From: Gnetum montanum
Lineage: Eukaryota; Streptophyta; Gnetopsida; Gnetales; Gnetaceae
NCBI GenBank assembly: GCA_015680685.1
Contig: MNCI01005329.1
Location: 43,494 to 107,493 of the forward strand
Direction: 5' to 3'
Length of the DNA: 64,000 bases
The notes under the pieces were generated by a model that worked only from the letters and a program-made list of their open reading frames with translations, did not search any database and was not told where the DNA came from. Each line of letters begins with the position of its first letter. The stretch's first letter is position 1. Positions 35,425-47,277 of this stretch are shown here, in pieces. The position numbers and the translations under genes were made by a program.

Positions 35425-36175
35425 TAAGCTGGAGGGGCTAAGCCTTCCCTTGAACGGTGTACAAGAACCTTTGCTATAGAAGGAGGTTGAGGCACATCAT
35501 CACCTGCCTCCTTACTCATTAAGTTCTACTTTTTCACTTTGTCATCTACATGGTTGCTAGGGTTAGATGGTCTAGCCTTGTCTACATCAATGATTGAGGA
35601 TTGCATAAGTGTAAATTCTAGGTCCACCAATTCATCCATCTCCTGGTAACTAATAGTCTGATGAAGATCCCTCATCTTGAAAAATAAATGATGTCATAGG
35701 ATATCCACATTAGAGACCAAATGATACTTCCTTCTCTCTAATTGGTCATAGTGGGCATGGAGACATGCCTCCATCTCATTACATGGTGTAATGAGATTTA
35801 TCTAAAGGGCATCGAATCAGGCCATGAGTCTAGAGTTATATGCGACCAAATCTTGTTCAGCTCATGCCATATCCTAGTACTATTGTTGTTGCTATTTTGG
35901 TTACTACTTCTGCATATTGACATAATGGACCTCCCAAGAAGCCTTACCTCCATCTCCTAGAATCTGTGGGTTAGGAATCAGCTGAACCTCCTTAAAGAGT
36001 GTCTTGGAAAACTACTTGGTGTAGAAGGTTCATCACAAACTTGGAAACTAGTCCTCACCTAAGGCAACGATCTTCTTGATGGGTAGGGCAAGTGGGCAAA
36101 TCTATAAGTGTTGATATAGTACTAAGATCATCAATGGAAAGGGGATTCCATTGGCATCTCGGACCACCAACTCCA
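35425..36175 (-). pseudogene. C-terminal half of a minus-strand repeat ORF, split by X3
   Basis: Joined across X3 to 42532-43013 the frame is uninterrupted at the junction (…FSKMELVVRDANGIPFPLM…). It then runs about 250 codons to a TAA at about 35425, with some 15 stops, nearly all explicable as CAG, CAA, CGA or TGG decay. The tail holds a Gln-rich run and an acidic, Pro-containing C-terminus (EAGDDVPQPPSIAKVLVHRS). It resembles the extra ORFs carried by plant LTR elements (Transposase_32-like), but I cannot prove this. GypB lies upstream on the same strand, so this could be its 3' ORF. Confidence 0.45.
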
Positions 36176-37296
36176 TGTGGACCTTTTGGCTTTGGAATGT
36201 TAAAACATTAAGAAAAATGGAAGACAAGGTTTTTTGTATGTGTGTGATTATTATGCTTGTAGGACAAGAACTTGGATTGAGATTTGGATTGTGCAAGATT
36301 TTGGATAAGTAATGAAGAATTCATTATGCAAAGGAAGATGAAGAAAGGTATCTCTGAGAAATAGTAGATGTCTTGGTGGAATTGGAATGAACATAGGTAA
36401 AGACATCTTAAAGAAATAGGAGATGTATTTCTCTAGGTAGAGATGTCTTTCATCAGGAAAAGATGTCTTTATAGAATGTAGTCAAGTTTCAAAAGACATC
36501 ATCCATAAAATGAAGACATATTTTTAGAATGGATATTTTAGATAGACATCTTTCCTAGACAAATATGTCTACCCAAAATTGAAGGCAAATATAGAAAGAC
36601 ATCTTAGGCATGAAGAAGACATCTTCCATGACTATTACTAACCATTGGCTAGCCATTGCATGAGTTCCAAGAAGGATTTAGAAACATTGTAGCTATAAGA
36701 AGACATCATATGCATTAGAAAATGTGCAAGCTTATGTGTAATCATTATATAATAATTTTTTGAATCATTATAATCGTTGTTTATCTTTATTGTATCATCA
36801 TTTGTTCATTGTAAAGTGTGCTATACCTCAAAGTACAAGGCTCAACAAACTAAGTTGCATTCATCACTTGTAATTATTGTTCTCTTGTTGCCTTGTTTGT
36901 TATGCTTCTTGTAGGTTGGCATCTTGCTTGAGCTTGTCGAGATCATATGGGATTGAGTTGTTGGTACTATGGTATAATGCTCTAGAGTGGATCTCAAGGT
37001 TGTAAATGTTATGGAATCCTAGAAACCATATTCCAAGCCTAACTGGATCTTGTAAGGTTAGGTGGCTAGTGTTGTGGTAGAACACTCAGGAGTGGGGCTT
37101 AAAGACTATAGAGGATGTGGACCCTTAAACCACATTTCATAGCAACAAAGTTCAAAGGTGTGCTAGTGATCTACCCTGCGAGTGTGGACTACCCAAGTTG
37201 AGGAACCACATTAAATTTAGTGTGTATGAAATTGTGTTACAAAGTTTTAATTTGGAAACTTATTCATCATCCTCTTTCGAGGTTCAATGATCCACA
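36176..37296 (+). repeat. X3 5' LTR
   Basis: Starts TGTGGACC and ends TGATCCACA. It has the palindrome array at about 36330-36630. The primer site after it is decayed (TGTATTGAAGATTGGTACTC). Confidence 0.92.
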
Positions 37297-37350
37297 AGTG
37301 TATTGAAGATTGGTACTCTTCTCTATCATCATCAACTTCAAGAATGAACA

Positions 37351-38094
37351 ATGGAGGGGAAATCATACACAAAGCCACCCATGGTCGATGGATGTGACTT
37401 TACCTATTGGAAAGCTAGAATGAAAGGGTTCTTTGAATCCATGGAATTTGAAGTATGGGAGTCAATCCCTAAAGGCTATGCTCCACCTATCGACAACTCC
37501 ATCAACATCATCAATCCTTGCAACAAATGGTCATAAGAGGAAAAGGATAAGTTCATGTTTGATTCAAAAGAAAAAAAAAATTTATATTGTGATTTGAAAA
37601 ATTCTAGATTTAATAAAGTAGTAGGATGTAGAATGGCCAAAGAAATTTGGAAAACTTTATAGGATACTTATGAAGGAACATCTATTATTATGAAATCAAA
37701 ATTATTAGGTTTACAAAGTGAATATGATAAACTAAAAATGAAAGAAGGTGAGAAAATAAAAGATTATCTCTCTAGAACTAATGATCTTGTTGTAGTAATT
37801 AGAAGAATAGGAAAGGATCTTCCTGAAAGTGATGTCATCATCAAAATGATTACAACTCTACAATTCGAGTTTAGATCGAAGGTCTCAACAATGAAGGAAA
37901 TTAGAGATTTCTCAACTTTGAAATTTGAGGAATTTCAATGTGCTCTCATCACCTATGAAATGAATCTGATAAGTGAAGGAGCTATTCAAGAAAGATCCAT
38001 TCTCTTGAAGATTACTTGAAAGGAGAAGAAGCTCATTGAGCATGATAAGGGAAATGAAGATGAGATTACCTTTCTCACTAGGAAGCTACAATGA
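37351..38094 (+). pseudogene. gag: X3 Gag, Copia type
   Basis: Parallel to X2 Gag: FTYWKARMKGFFESMEFEVW, then FNKVVGCRMAKEIWKTL, then EYDKLKMKEGEKIKDYLSR and NDLVVVIRRIGKDLPESDV. In-frame stops occur at 37534 (TAA) and in the run 37569-37665, and the frame ends near 38019. The zinc-knuckle part present in X2 is not readable; the sequence leaves the X2 pattern after about 38150. Confidence 0.82.
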
Positions 38095-38224
38095 CTAATC
38101 ACTAGAAGAAACAAAGGAACATAGCAGCATGATAGGTAGGTAGAGGTAAATTTTTCTTTTGTTTTCAAGCTCTTATTAAGACTATGGACCATTGGTATCC
38201 CTTTCAAACCTCACCCTATTTTTG

Positions 38225-38400
38225 ATCAAAGACATCTCTCAAAAGTGAAAGATGTCTTTGGAAAGACATCTTTGAGAAAATAAGACATCTCTTTGATTTG
38301 TTGAGGTTTGTAGGAAATATGTCTCTTGAAAGAAAAACATGTGTACTATAACTTTTACATCTGGGAAATATGTCTTCCTGTTAAAATAGACATTTTCATT
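38225..38400 (+). repeat. Extra cluster of GACATC/GATGTC motifs inside X3
   Basis: AAAGACATCTCTC, GAAAGATGTCTTTGG, GGAAAGACATCTTTGAG and AAGACATCTC occur within 80 bases, outside the LTR. This suggests that LTR-derived sequence was copied into the interior when the second ORF was acquired. Confidence 0.5.
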
Positions 38401-38484
38401 TTCATTCAAAACACTCATTTTTCCATCAGTATAAAAGAAAAAACATTCATTTTTATTGTATTCCTTTAGATCTACCCCACAAAG

Positions 38485-39718
38485 ATGAGTAGGGCTCCAC
38501 CATTTACAATGATTTTGGTTAGAGATGGCCCACAAGAAGATTGGAACATCTAGGGAATCACCCAAGAAGCATTCAAGAGGAAGTTCCAGTAGGGTGTCAC
38601 CTTCCTACATGCCTTAGTTTTGAAGCATAATTGCCTAGCATAGGTTTGAGGCAACTCAAACCACTACTATTATTTTAGAGCATTCTCTTGATTTTTCACT
38701 TCATAGATAATAATCTTTGTTATATTACTTTAAGCTTTTGAAGTGGACCACCTTCATTTCCATGAATTTTCTTATTCCTAAGGTGCTTATTAGGGAGTTC
38801 TGTTGTAACATTTTTATATCTGATGCTATTGTTGGGGAATTCACATTAACTATTGGGGGAATAGTTGTTGAAGTCTCTCCCCAAACTGTAAATGCAATTC
38901 TATCCATATCTAGTTTTTATGTCTTCTAGGTTATGATTGATTCTATGCATGATATTTACACAAATTGTATAATGCCCATAGGACATGATGAATTTTGTGA
39001 TGTTTTATTTGGGAGAGATATGCCATTCAATATGGGTCATATTGAGAGGGAAAAAATGACTTATAATACCTCCACCTTGTTACTCATTATTTTGTATAAC
39101 ATTGTGGTGAAAGGAGGTAGCTATAGTTATCTACTACCATCTCAAGATTTTGTAATGTATTGTCTACTTATAGGCTTACCATTGGATTTGGGGCACACTC
39201 TTTGGAGAGATATTTGGAGCCTCTATGCCAAGGAGATAATCCTTGGATACTCCTATCTCATTAGCTTGCTAATTCAGTAGAGGAATGTACATATACTTTA
39301 GTTGCCTTTGCTAAAAGGAAATAGGAGTCTCAATGAGTACATGGAGAAGAGAATCACTTCACATATTAGCACTAGGCCTTAAGAACCAAAGAAGGAAGCA
39401 TCTCCATAGCTAAGAAGATCCAAATCCACCAGTCCTTAACTCATTTCATCACTAAAGAAGCTTCTTAGGCCCTTTGCACTAGCCATTGGGAAGCTTGGAA
39501 GGAACCTCTCTTACTTGTGTAAGAGTTTGGATGTAGCTAGAATTCCTCCTCCCTCCAATGGGCAAGTGTTTGATGAGGTTACTACTTCTTCTATCTCTAA
39601 CAATGAGGAGAATTTTCTTGTTCCTCCATACCATTCTTCAATAGTAGGTCCTTCATGCATGTATGACTTCATGATGGAGTTAGATTCTAAGCCAAAGGAA
39701 TCCCTAGTTGGTGTCTAG
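38485..39718 (+). pseudogene. X3 accessory ORF, possibly Transposase_32-like
   Basis: From ATG 38485 the frame reads MSRAPPFTMILVRDGPQEDW. A frame change near 38650-38715 is needed. Then one frame from 38717 to 39718 reads PKVLIREFCCNIFISDAIVG, EFTLTIGGIVVEVSPQTVNA, MPIGHDEFCDVLFGRDMPFN, GLPLDLGHTLWRDIWSLYAK, and ends with a Ser/Pro-rich tail. Stops at 38927, 39278 and a few after 39290 are mostly TAG/TAA. The REF-N and VxVSPxxVNxxL pattern recalls the plant-transposon protein domain Transposase_32. It is no known transposase by mechanism. The match is by eye. Confidence 0.5.
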
Positions 39719-40512
39719 GGGGAGTAACCAAAGCACCATGTTTCAATCCCTCCTGCTTACACAATTCCACTTCCTACTGATGTTCCTAGATCTTTTGAGT
39801 AATGTCCTATGGACAGCATGTTTGGACCCATGTCCCAATGGGTTCAATTTTAGTAGCCACAAGCTCCATTAGCTCCACCAGGTTCCTCTTAGTTTCAAGT
39901 GAAGCTTCATCGTGGGAGGGCTGCAATGTAGCAGGTTGGGTCCTTTGATGAGGACACTTAGAAATCTAGCCAATCTAGCACCAATACTGATGATGATGAA
40001 GAGTAGACTTATCATCCATCTAAAGTAGTAATAGATTCTAAGTCTGAGGATGCTACCATGGTTAGTGATTGAGACCTTGACACATTTTTTGTTCTATGCC
40101 TTTGATGCTCAAAAAGGATGAGATATTTTTGGCTTTCACATATGTGAGTTTGGGACTTTTCACATATGTGATTGGTTTAGTTTGATAGTTGCAGATAGTT
40201 GTACTCTTGTGATAGTATGGTATATAATAGTTTGTTGATGATTATGGGTAGATGGTGTGCTTTCCTTATTATCTCTATGTAATTTACCTTTGCCATTTAT
40301 TCTTACTTTTACTTTGATTTACATGCCATTGAATCTCCATGCTTATCCTAAGGCTACCATAGGAATTTATATGTCCTAATTCTTTTCTTAGTATATTTTT
40401 ATGCATTGTCCTTTTTGGTTAAAGGGGGAGATGTATCTAATATGTTATTATTAGGATAATAATAACCAATTTTATTAAGACTAACCCATTTTCTTAAGTT
40501 TTGGACATTATC
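39719..40512 (+). other. X3 internal 3' region, non-coding
   Basis: No coding signal. The final 40 bases and the polypurine tract (40513-40526) agree with X1 and X2; the rest does not. Confidence 0.6.
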
Positions 40513-40526
40513 AAAAAAGGAGAGAT

Positions 40527-42531
40527 TTTGGACCTTTTGGTTTTGGTATGTCAAAACATTAAGAAAAATGGAAGATAAAGTTGTTTGTATATGTGTGTTA
40601 TTATTCTGCTTGCAAGACAAGAACTTGGATTGATATTTGGATTGTGCAAGATTTTGGGCAAGTAAAGAAGGATTAATTTTGCAAAGAAAGACTAAGAAAG
40701 ATGTCTCTAAAAAACAACAGACATCTTGGCAAAATTGGAGTGAACACAAGCAAAGAAATATTCAAGAGATAGTAGACATCTTTCTCCAAGTAGAGACATC
40801 TTCCATTAGGCAAAGACATCTTCACAGAATGTAGGCTAGTTTTAAAGAGACATCTTTCATTAGACAAAGATGTCTTTCTAGAATGGATATTTCAAAAATA
40901 CATATTTTCCAAAAAATGATGTCTTCTCATAATTGAAGGAAAATATAGAAAGATGTTTCAAGCATGAAGAAGATGTCTTTCATGATTGTTAGTGGCTATT
41001 GGCTAGTTGCTGCATGAGTTCTAAGAAGTATTTAGAAACATGATAGCTATAAGAAGACATCATATACATTGGAAAATGTGCAAACTTATGTGTAATTATT
41101 GTACAATCATTTTGTAAATCATTGTAATATTTGTTTTTCTTCATTATATCATCATTTTTTCATTGTAAAGTGTGCTATTCCTCAAAGTGCAAAGATTAAC
41201 AAACTAAGTTGCATTCATCCCTTGTGATTGTTGTTTTGTTGTTGTGCTATGGCGTTGATGTGCTTTTTGCAGAAAGACATGATTCTTGACCTTGTTAGGA
41301 TCCTACAGGATTAAGTTGTTAGTACTGTGGTGATGAGTCATGATTTTTTCAACTTTGATATCAAAGCCTTGATATCAGATACCTGATATTAGAGCCCAAG
41401 GAGCCATGTCAGATACCTAGTATCATCTCTTCTATGCTAGCCTATGAATACAATACTTGGGTGCATAGTTGGGAGATAGTTTTAGTTTCAGTTTTAGTTA
41501 GTTTCTTTGTAGATTATTGGCTTTTAGTCTTGTTATTTCCTATTGCATGCCTACAGTGTGATGTTTGTAATTGTACAACATTCTTATTTGAGTGTGATGT
41601 ACTTGGACATGCTACATGACCGAAAATAAAGGTCAAGATTACTCCCATCATTGTAGCATCCACTTAGATTTATTGTTTCTTTAATTATTTAATTATTTAC
41701 TATTTTCTTTAGTTCATGTTTCCATTTATTACTATTTACTATCCTTGTTATTAAGAAAAATGGGTATGACTAATTGTGAACATTTAACTATAATTACTTG
41801 GTAACCTAGTAGTGTATTATTTGGCAAGCCTAGTAATGTATGCTTGGTAACCCCAGCAATGGTTATATGAAGTTCAAGGCATGTGTAGATGGTTAGGGAT
41901 GGATACTCATTGTAGATAGGTTATCTTAGAATTTACTTTCCACTATTGATTAGGTTAATTAATTTATCTCTTTATTGCCGTTTGGAGTAGCATAGGGTTA
42001 GACAACATCATCATATGCCTCAGTTTGGACTAAACCATACGTGACAAAGCTACCATTAGTTCAAGTGAAAAGATAGTGAATTGTGATCAGAGCATAATGA
42101 TTTAGATCCACAACTAGTCCCATCCATAGAATTCAACTAGATTGTGTGTGAACTCTTTTCATTTATATGGTTGGATAAAGGGGTACCTCACTGCTCATCA
42201 TGTGGTATAACACTTTGAAGCATAGCTTAAGGTTGTAAAGGTTGTGAAAGCCTAGAAGATACATTCCAAGCTTGATGGAACCTTGTGGGATTGAGTGGCT
42301 AGTGTTGCATCATAGCACTCTAGAGCGGGGCTTAAAGACTGTATACTATGTGGACCCTTCAACCACATTTAAGAGTAACAAAGTTTGGAGGTGTGCTAGC
42401 GATCTACCCTCCAAGTGTAGACTACCAAGGTTTGGGAACCATGTTAAATTTGGTGTATGTGCTTTTGTGTTAAAAAGGTTTAATTTGGGAACTTATTCAT
42501 GCTCCCTCTCTTCTAAGTTCAATGATCCACA
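40527..42531 (+). repeat. X3 3' LTR, split by a solo LTR
   Basis: Starts TTTTGGACC (TG changed to TT) and ends GATCCACA. The palindrome array is at 40690-40985. Pieces 40527-41330 and 42201-42531 join at TGTGG to give a normal family-X LTR. Confidence 0.9.
41331..42200 (+). mobile_element. Gypsy solo LTR 1 (870 bp), GypA-related
   Basis: Starts TGATGA and ends TCATCA. Target duplication TGTGG is perfect (41326-41330, 42201-42205). Its 3' half shares 'TTGGTAACC-CAGCA' and 'GTACCTC-CTGCTCATCA' with the GypA LTR. No internal sequence remains, as after LTR-LTR recombination. U3 holds 14-bp units (41353-41394). Confidence 0.93.
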
Positions 42532-43013
42532 CTCCATCTTGGAAAATATAATATATGAATCATGGAAGGTGTAGGGATCTTTTAATTCACTGATCACCAA
42601 CATGCCAAAGTGCATGACGTGCATGAAATGGGAGCTATCTAGGATGTTCATTATGACAGTCCTTGGAAGAACCCTCCTTTCCAAAGAATAGTTCTTGTAA
42701 GACCATCCCATCTCATCCATCACTACATTAAGAAAGAACTTCACTAACTAGGTCTTCTGCTCTAATGATGCTGACAAAGAATGTTGTTTGTTTGGTTTTA
42801 CTTGCATCTTAAGGACCTTAGTTATGAGGGCCTCACTAATATTGTTGGACCTACTTCCAACTTGGAAAGTTCATGAAGCATGGAAAATCCTCCAGAATGT
42901 GAGGTAGAACTAACGAGCCTCTTGTTCATAAAATGCCTCACCTATTATCAAGATAAGGTCCAAGTTCTACATTGTTAAGGCCACTAAAACTAGTGAATTC
43001 ACTAGTTTTGTTA
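42532..43013 (-). pseudogene. N-terminal half of the ORF split by X3
   Basis: The minus frame reads IIGEAFYEQEAR, then SEALITKVLKMQVKPNKQH, then WSYKNYSLERRVLPRTVIMN, then HFGMLVISELKDPYTFHDSY and into the X3 target site, with three stops in about 160 codons. The plus strand of the same stretch also has a coding-like frame but with about seven stops, so minus is preferred. See 35425-36175 for the other half. Confidence 0.45.
42986..43009. repeat. Perfect 24-bp palindrome
   Basis: AAAACTAGTGAA followed at once by its exact reverse complement, centred on GAATTC. It lies inside the split ORF region. Confidence 0.85.
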
Positions 43014-45789
43014 GAGGCTTGAAGTTCCTAGGTGACCTCAATGGAAGCAAGGAAACTTTGCCTCTTGGCACTTACACTTTAAGTGCTTCATGCACTCCAT
43101 ATGAGTGTGTTCTTGCTCCTTCTCCTGATCATGTCTCCATGCTATTAGATTTGTAGCCATTGAAGATGGTCCTTGTAAATGCCCCCTCTTGTGTTGGGAT
43201 GCATGAGAAGTTCCTTGATGTTTGGAAGATCAGTGCAAATATATAGATAATATAATGCATAAAAAAAACATAAATAAAATTCAAGAACACATAAACTTTC
43301 AATTTTAAATACATAATTCAAATAAATGCAAAGAAGATAAAAGAGAACTGTAACAATTGACACTCATAATTTTAAATATCAACATTATTGATGCTCCATA
43401 CTAGATCTATGTTGTCCTCAATGAAATTACCTAGTACAAAGATAAATAATAAATATACATGGTAGAGAAAATTTAAATTGAGAACATAGATTGAGAACAT
43501 AATACAATATAAGATAACTATAGCTTAGAAAAGAAGAAAAAAAGATTTGGATTAATGTTGAATTATCTCAAGCAAGATAGCTCTAGTTACACCTAATGCC
43601 CTTCCTAGGAATAAAATTGAATTCCAATCATGAATAGGCCTAGCACTATGATGCTATAATAGAGATAATTAACTCAATTCCTAGTAAGAGGTAGACTTCT
43701 AGGAATTTAAAGTTACAAAAGATTCTTATTCTTCTACATAGTCCTTAACATTATCTTAATACCTCATTATTTATTAAGCAAAAACCAAAAGTTCCAAAGT
43801 TAGAAAGAAAAAAAAATCTAATCTATTTCACATAAAAAATTATAAAAATGTTTGGAATAAGACAAAAATAAAGATTAACATACCAAGGAAGACATCAAAA
43901 GTTCACATGCCATCCATATAGTCTTTATTCAACTCCAAAAATAACACTGATGCCTCAAATCTAGTTGCAATAGTGTGCAACAGAAAACACGAGAGAAAAA
44001 ATGCTAAAGAACAAAAGTTTTAAGTCCTACCTTGGGCATTTTGAAAAGGAATGATGTCTTGGAGGTCAGATCTAGTTGGTATGCTCACAATGGTAGCTCA
44101 CCTTAGCTCTAAAATGTGTATTATAGTGCTCTATGATGCAAATTGAGGTTTTGCATTATGGAATGTACTTTTATTTTTTATCATTTTTAATCAAGTTGCA
44201 ACCAACTATAAGTCACAACCCCTCATAACATGAAAATAAAAAATTTTAAAAATTTGAAGTTGTGACAAACTATGGGTTGTAGTTATCTACACTATTTTAA
44301 AATTTGAAAGAACAACATTACAATGTAGCAAGATGCTAGTCATAGCCATCTGCACTATTTGAAACCTGAAAAGATGAATTCCAAAATGTGATAAACTATG
44401 ATTCGTAATCCATTGAAGGTGCTAGATGTTAATAAATTAAGCTTTCAAGGTGACTATGACTTGCATTTAAGACCATAGTAAGACTTCGAGCGACTGTGAG
44501 TCACACTCTCCCATACTTCCTAGTCTAGAATAATTCTCCAAAAAATATTAAGAAAAAGAAAATAGAAAATTAAGTTAAGGAAAAAGAAAGTAAAAAAAAT
44601 GAATAAAAACTTTGTTATAGAAGACTAAGTAAGGTGTTAGTGCTTGGTAAATATCAAGACATTTAGTGACAACTTAAGTAAATTATTTTCAAAAGAATAA
44701 TAGAAATACATAGCATTGTCATGTTCACACATTCATGAATAATTATTTATCAACTTATTCATGTCTTATAGTACTACACATTTCAAAAATACATAGTATT
44801 TCCTACTAATATTTCTTGTTGGTGATGGAGACTTTTTATGTATAAACATAATGACCTTATTTTCTGACCATGAACAAGAGAGAACTTTAGGATCTAAAAC
44901 ATCTTATTAAATAATTCTCTTTTTTTTTATTTTTCTACTAGTGATTATGGAATTACTGCATGACCATTAGAACATGATCCATAAACAATGAAAACTTTGC
45001 TCCTGGTGTAGTTCCATGGTTGTAATAGGACAAGATTATTGTTAGAAATTTTTTTTCAATTTTTTACATCCGCTATAGGTTATGATTTCTTGTTGTATTG
45101 CAATTAGAATATGATTAGTAAATAATAGAAACTTTGCTCTTGGTATAGATTTAATCCCTCTACAAGTCACTCAATATGAGTACCCTCATGATTCATGTTT
45201 AATATTCCATGGCATCTCTTATCCCAAATTCTTGATTAAGGAAGAGCCAAAGCCTTAAGTTCATCATGAGATGACATATTGAGTTAACAATATGTCTAGT
45301 ACAATTCAAGAGAATTTAATCACTTTCCAACTAAAAAGATAAAAACATTTATTCATAATCTAATCTTTTCTATATTTATAATGAAATATAAAACTTTTAG
45401 AAATGTTTTAAAGACAAAATTTCCGAACAATCAATTCCAAAGAATAAGTCAAACCTCCATGAATTAAACTCACTGATGCTTAAATACCATGAAAGATATG
45501 TTACCATAGACACTACCAAAGACCTAATAACAACAATAATCACTACCATGCATAAGTATTAATAGAATTATAATGTATGGCTCATAGTACCTTTCACCCA
45601 ATACATGTAGAAGATAAATAACATCATAACAAAGTTATTAACCTATCACAATAAGAAGCATGAAGATCAAACAATCTCATAAGGACCCATTCAAAATGAG
45701 TCAATGATCAAACTATTCTTAGCTTGCTGAGAAGAAGAATTAGATAAGGTAATTTTCATATTATTAAGGAAGGGATTTTGTCGAAAATA
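43014..45789. other. AT-rich DNA, probably 3' flank of GypB; nothing recognised
   Basis: About 2.8 kb without a long frame except a coding-like plus frame to about 43230. Repeated phrases ('CAACTATAAGTCACAACC', 'GTGACAAACTATGGGTTG', 'GACTGTGAGTCACACTC') at 44.2-44.5 kb echo 34.9-35.2 kb. Confidence 0.35.
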
Positions 45790-47265
45790 ATATGTATGTC
45801 ATTGACCATTCACGCAAAAAGACTCATAACTACTAGACCTAGAAATGTCAATAGTGCCATTACCTGAGACCTTAATAACTCTGAAAGGTCCTTACCATTT
45901 TGATACTAATTTACCAACAAAATTTTTTACCCTCATACTAAATAATAACACTAAATCACGTTTTGAGAATAACTTCCTCATGATCTTCTTGTCATGCCAT
46001 ATTTTCATCTTTTTCTTATACAAACATTGCCTATCTAAAGCATTCATTTGATCTTCATGTAAATGGTTCAAAGTTAATAAATGAGTAGAAATACATTAGT
46101 CCATGTTCATTTTTAATTACCATTGCATTTGAAAGGACTTATTTTGTATCAAAGTGGAAATAAAACATTGCTTACCAAATACTAGTTTGTACTAGGTAAA
46201 ACTAAGAGATGACTTAAATGATGTATGAATAGTCCATAATGCATCTAGCAAATGATAAGACTAATTTATTCTATTCTTTCCTACAACTTTCTACATAAAT
46301 TTTTTGATTTCCTTATTCATAATTTCAACTAAATCATTTGATTGTGGATGATAGGTAGTAGAAATACAATGTGTAATTCCTACTTTATGTAATAATTTCT
46401 CCATTATATCATTAACAAAATGTGTGCCTTAATTAGTAATTATGATCATGGGTGTCCAAAGCATGAAAATAAGTCTTCTCATAAGAACCTAGCTAATTTT
46501 TTAACATCATCATGCCTAGTTGCTTTTGCCAAAATCCATTTGGTGACATAATCAATGGAAATTAAAATATACTTACAAGAGTTTCTTGAATGAAAAGGGC
46601 CAATGAAATCTATGATCCAACAATCAAAGGGCTCACAGTCCATTGAGATAGGTAATAATGGCATGTCTTATCATCTTTTGAGTTCTCCCATTCACTAGAA
46701 TTGATCACATCTCTTACAATATTCATAACTATCTTTAAATAAAGTAGGACAATAAAAGCTAGCATGGAGAGTTTTCTATTAAGTTTTCTTACCTGCAAAG
46801 AGACCTCTACACATTCCATCATGGTTGAAAGCAATTACCTCTTATTGTTCTTGTTTTGGTAGACATTGTCAAATGATATGATCTCTGCAAATCTTATGCA
46901 AGAATGGATCCTTCCAAATGAACTATTGTGCCTTGATGATGAAGGCATGTCTCAATCCTTTAGTCCAAGATTTTTTTAGTTTTTATAGAGCTAAATAATT
47001 AGCAATATTTGCATACAAAGGATTTGAAACCTTAGAAATAACAAAATTAGCCCAATAGGAAAAAAATTGCTCATTTGAAAATGAATCATTAAATGTGTGA
47101 GATGTCTCCAAATCTACATTATTCTCCAATATGGACAAATGATCTACCACTAAATTTTTATATTTCTTATTATCATGAATCACCAAATAAAATTCTTGTA
47201 GCAAAAGCACCAATTAATTAATATTGGACTTTTAGTTCATTTATTGTTTCAAGTAGAAAAATCAA
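45790..47265 (-). pseudogene. GypB: RNase H end and integrase of an Athila-like Gypsy, middle Asp replaced by Asn
   Basis: Minus strand: RNase H end LVLLLQEFYLVIHDNKKYKN and VDHLSILEN, then a HHCC finger remnant (HDGMCRGLFAG). The integrase core follows with CWIIDFIGPF (Asp 46608-46610). The second catalytic position is AAT with a stop after it (TNxGTHF, 46432-46434, Asp to Asn). The Glu is kept in NDLVEIMNKEI (46324-46326), 36 codons on. The C-terminus has YKLVFGKQC, LVLLFSMRVKNFVGKLVSKW and GPFRVIKVSGNGTIDI, the Athila-type tail. RT and Gag are missing: the frame breaks off at about 47265 where GypC begins. Confidence 0.85.
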
Positions 47266-47277
47266 TCACTAGAAAAA

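Larger units (their letters stand above)
36176..42531 (+). mobile_element. X3: family-X element with an extra ORF and a nested solo LTR
   Basis: The target duplication CTCCA is perfect (36171-36175 and 42532-42536). LTRs belong to family X. Inside are a Copia-type Gag and a second frame (38485-39718) that X2 lacks. The 3' LTR is enlarged by a Gypsy solo LTR (41331-42200). Without it the element would be about 5.5 kb. Confidence 0.93.

Noticed and set aside
42537-43230. Plus-strand coding-like frame opposite the split ORF
   Set aside because: About seven stops against three on the minus strand, and no extension with a natural end. Kept only as an alternative reading.
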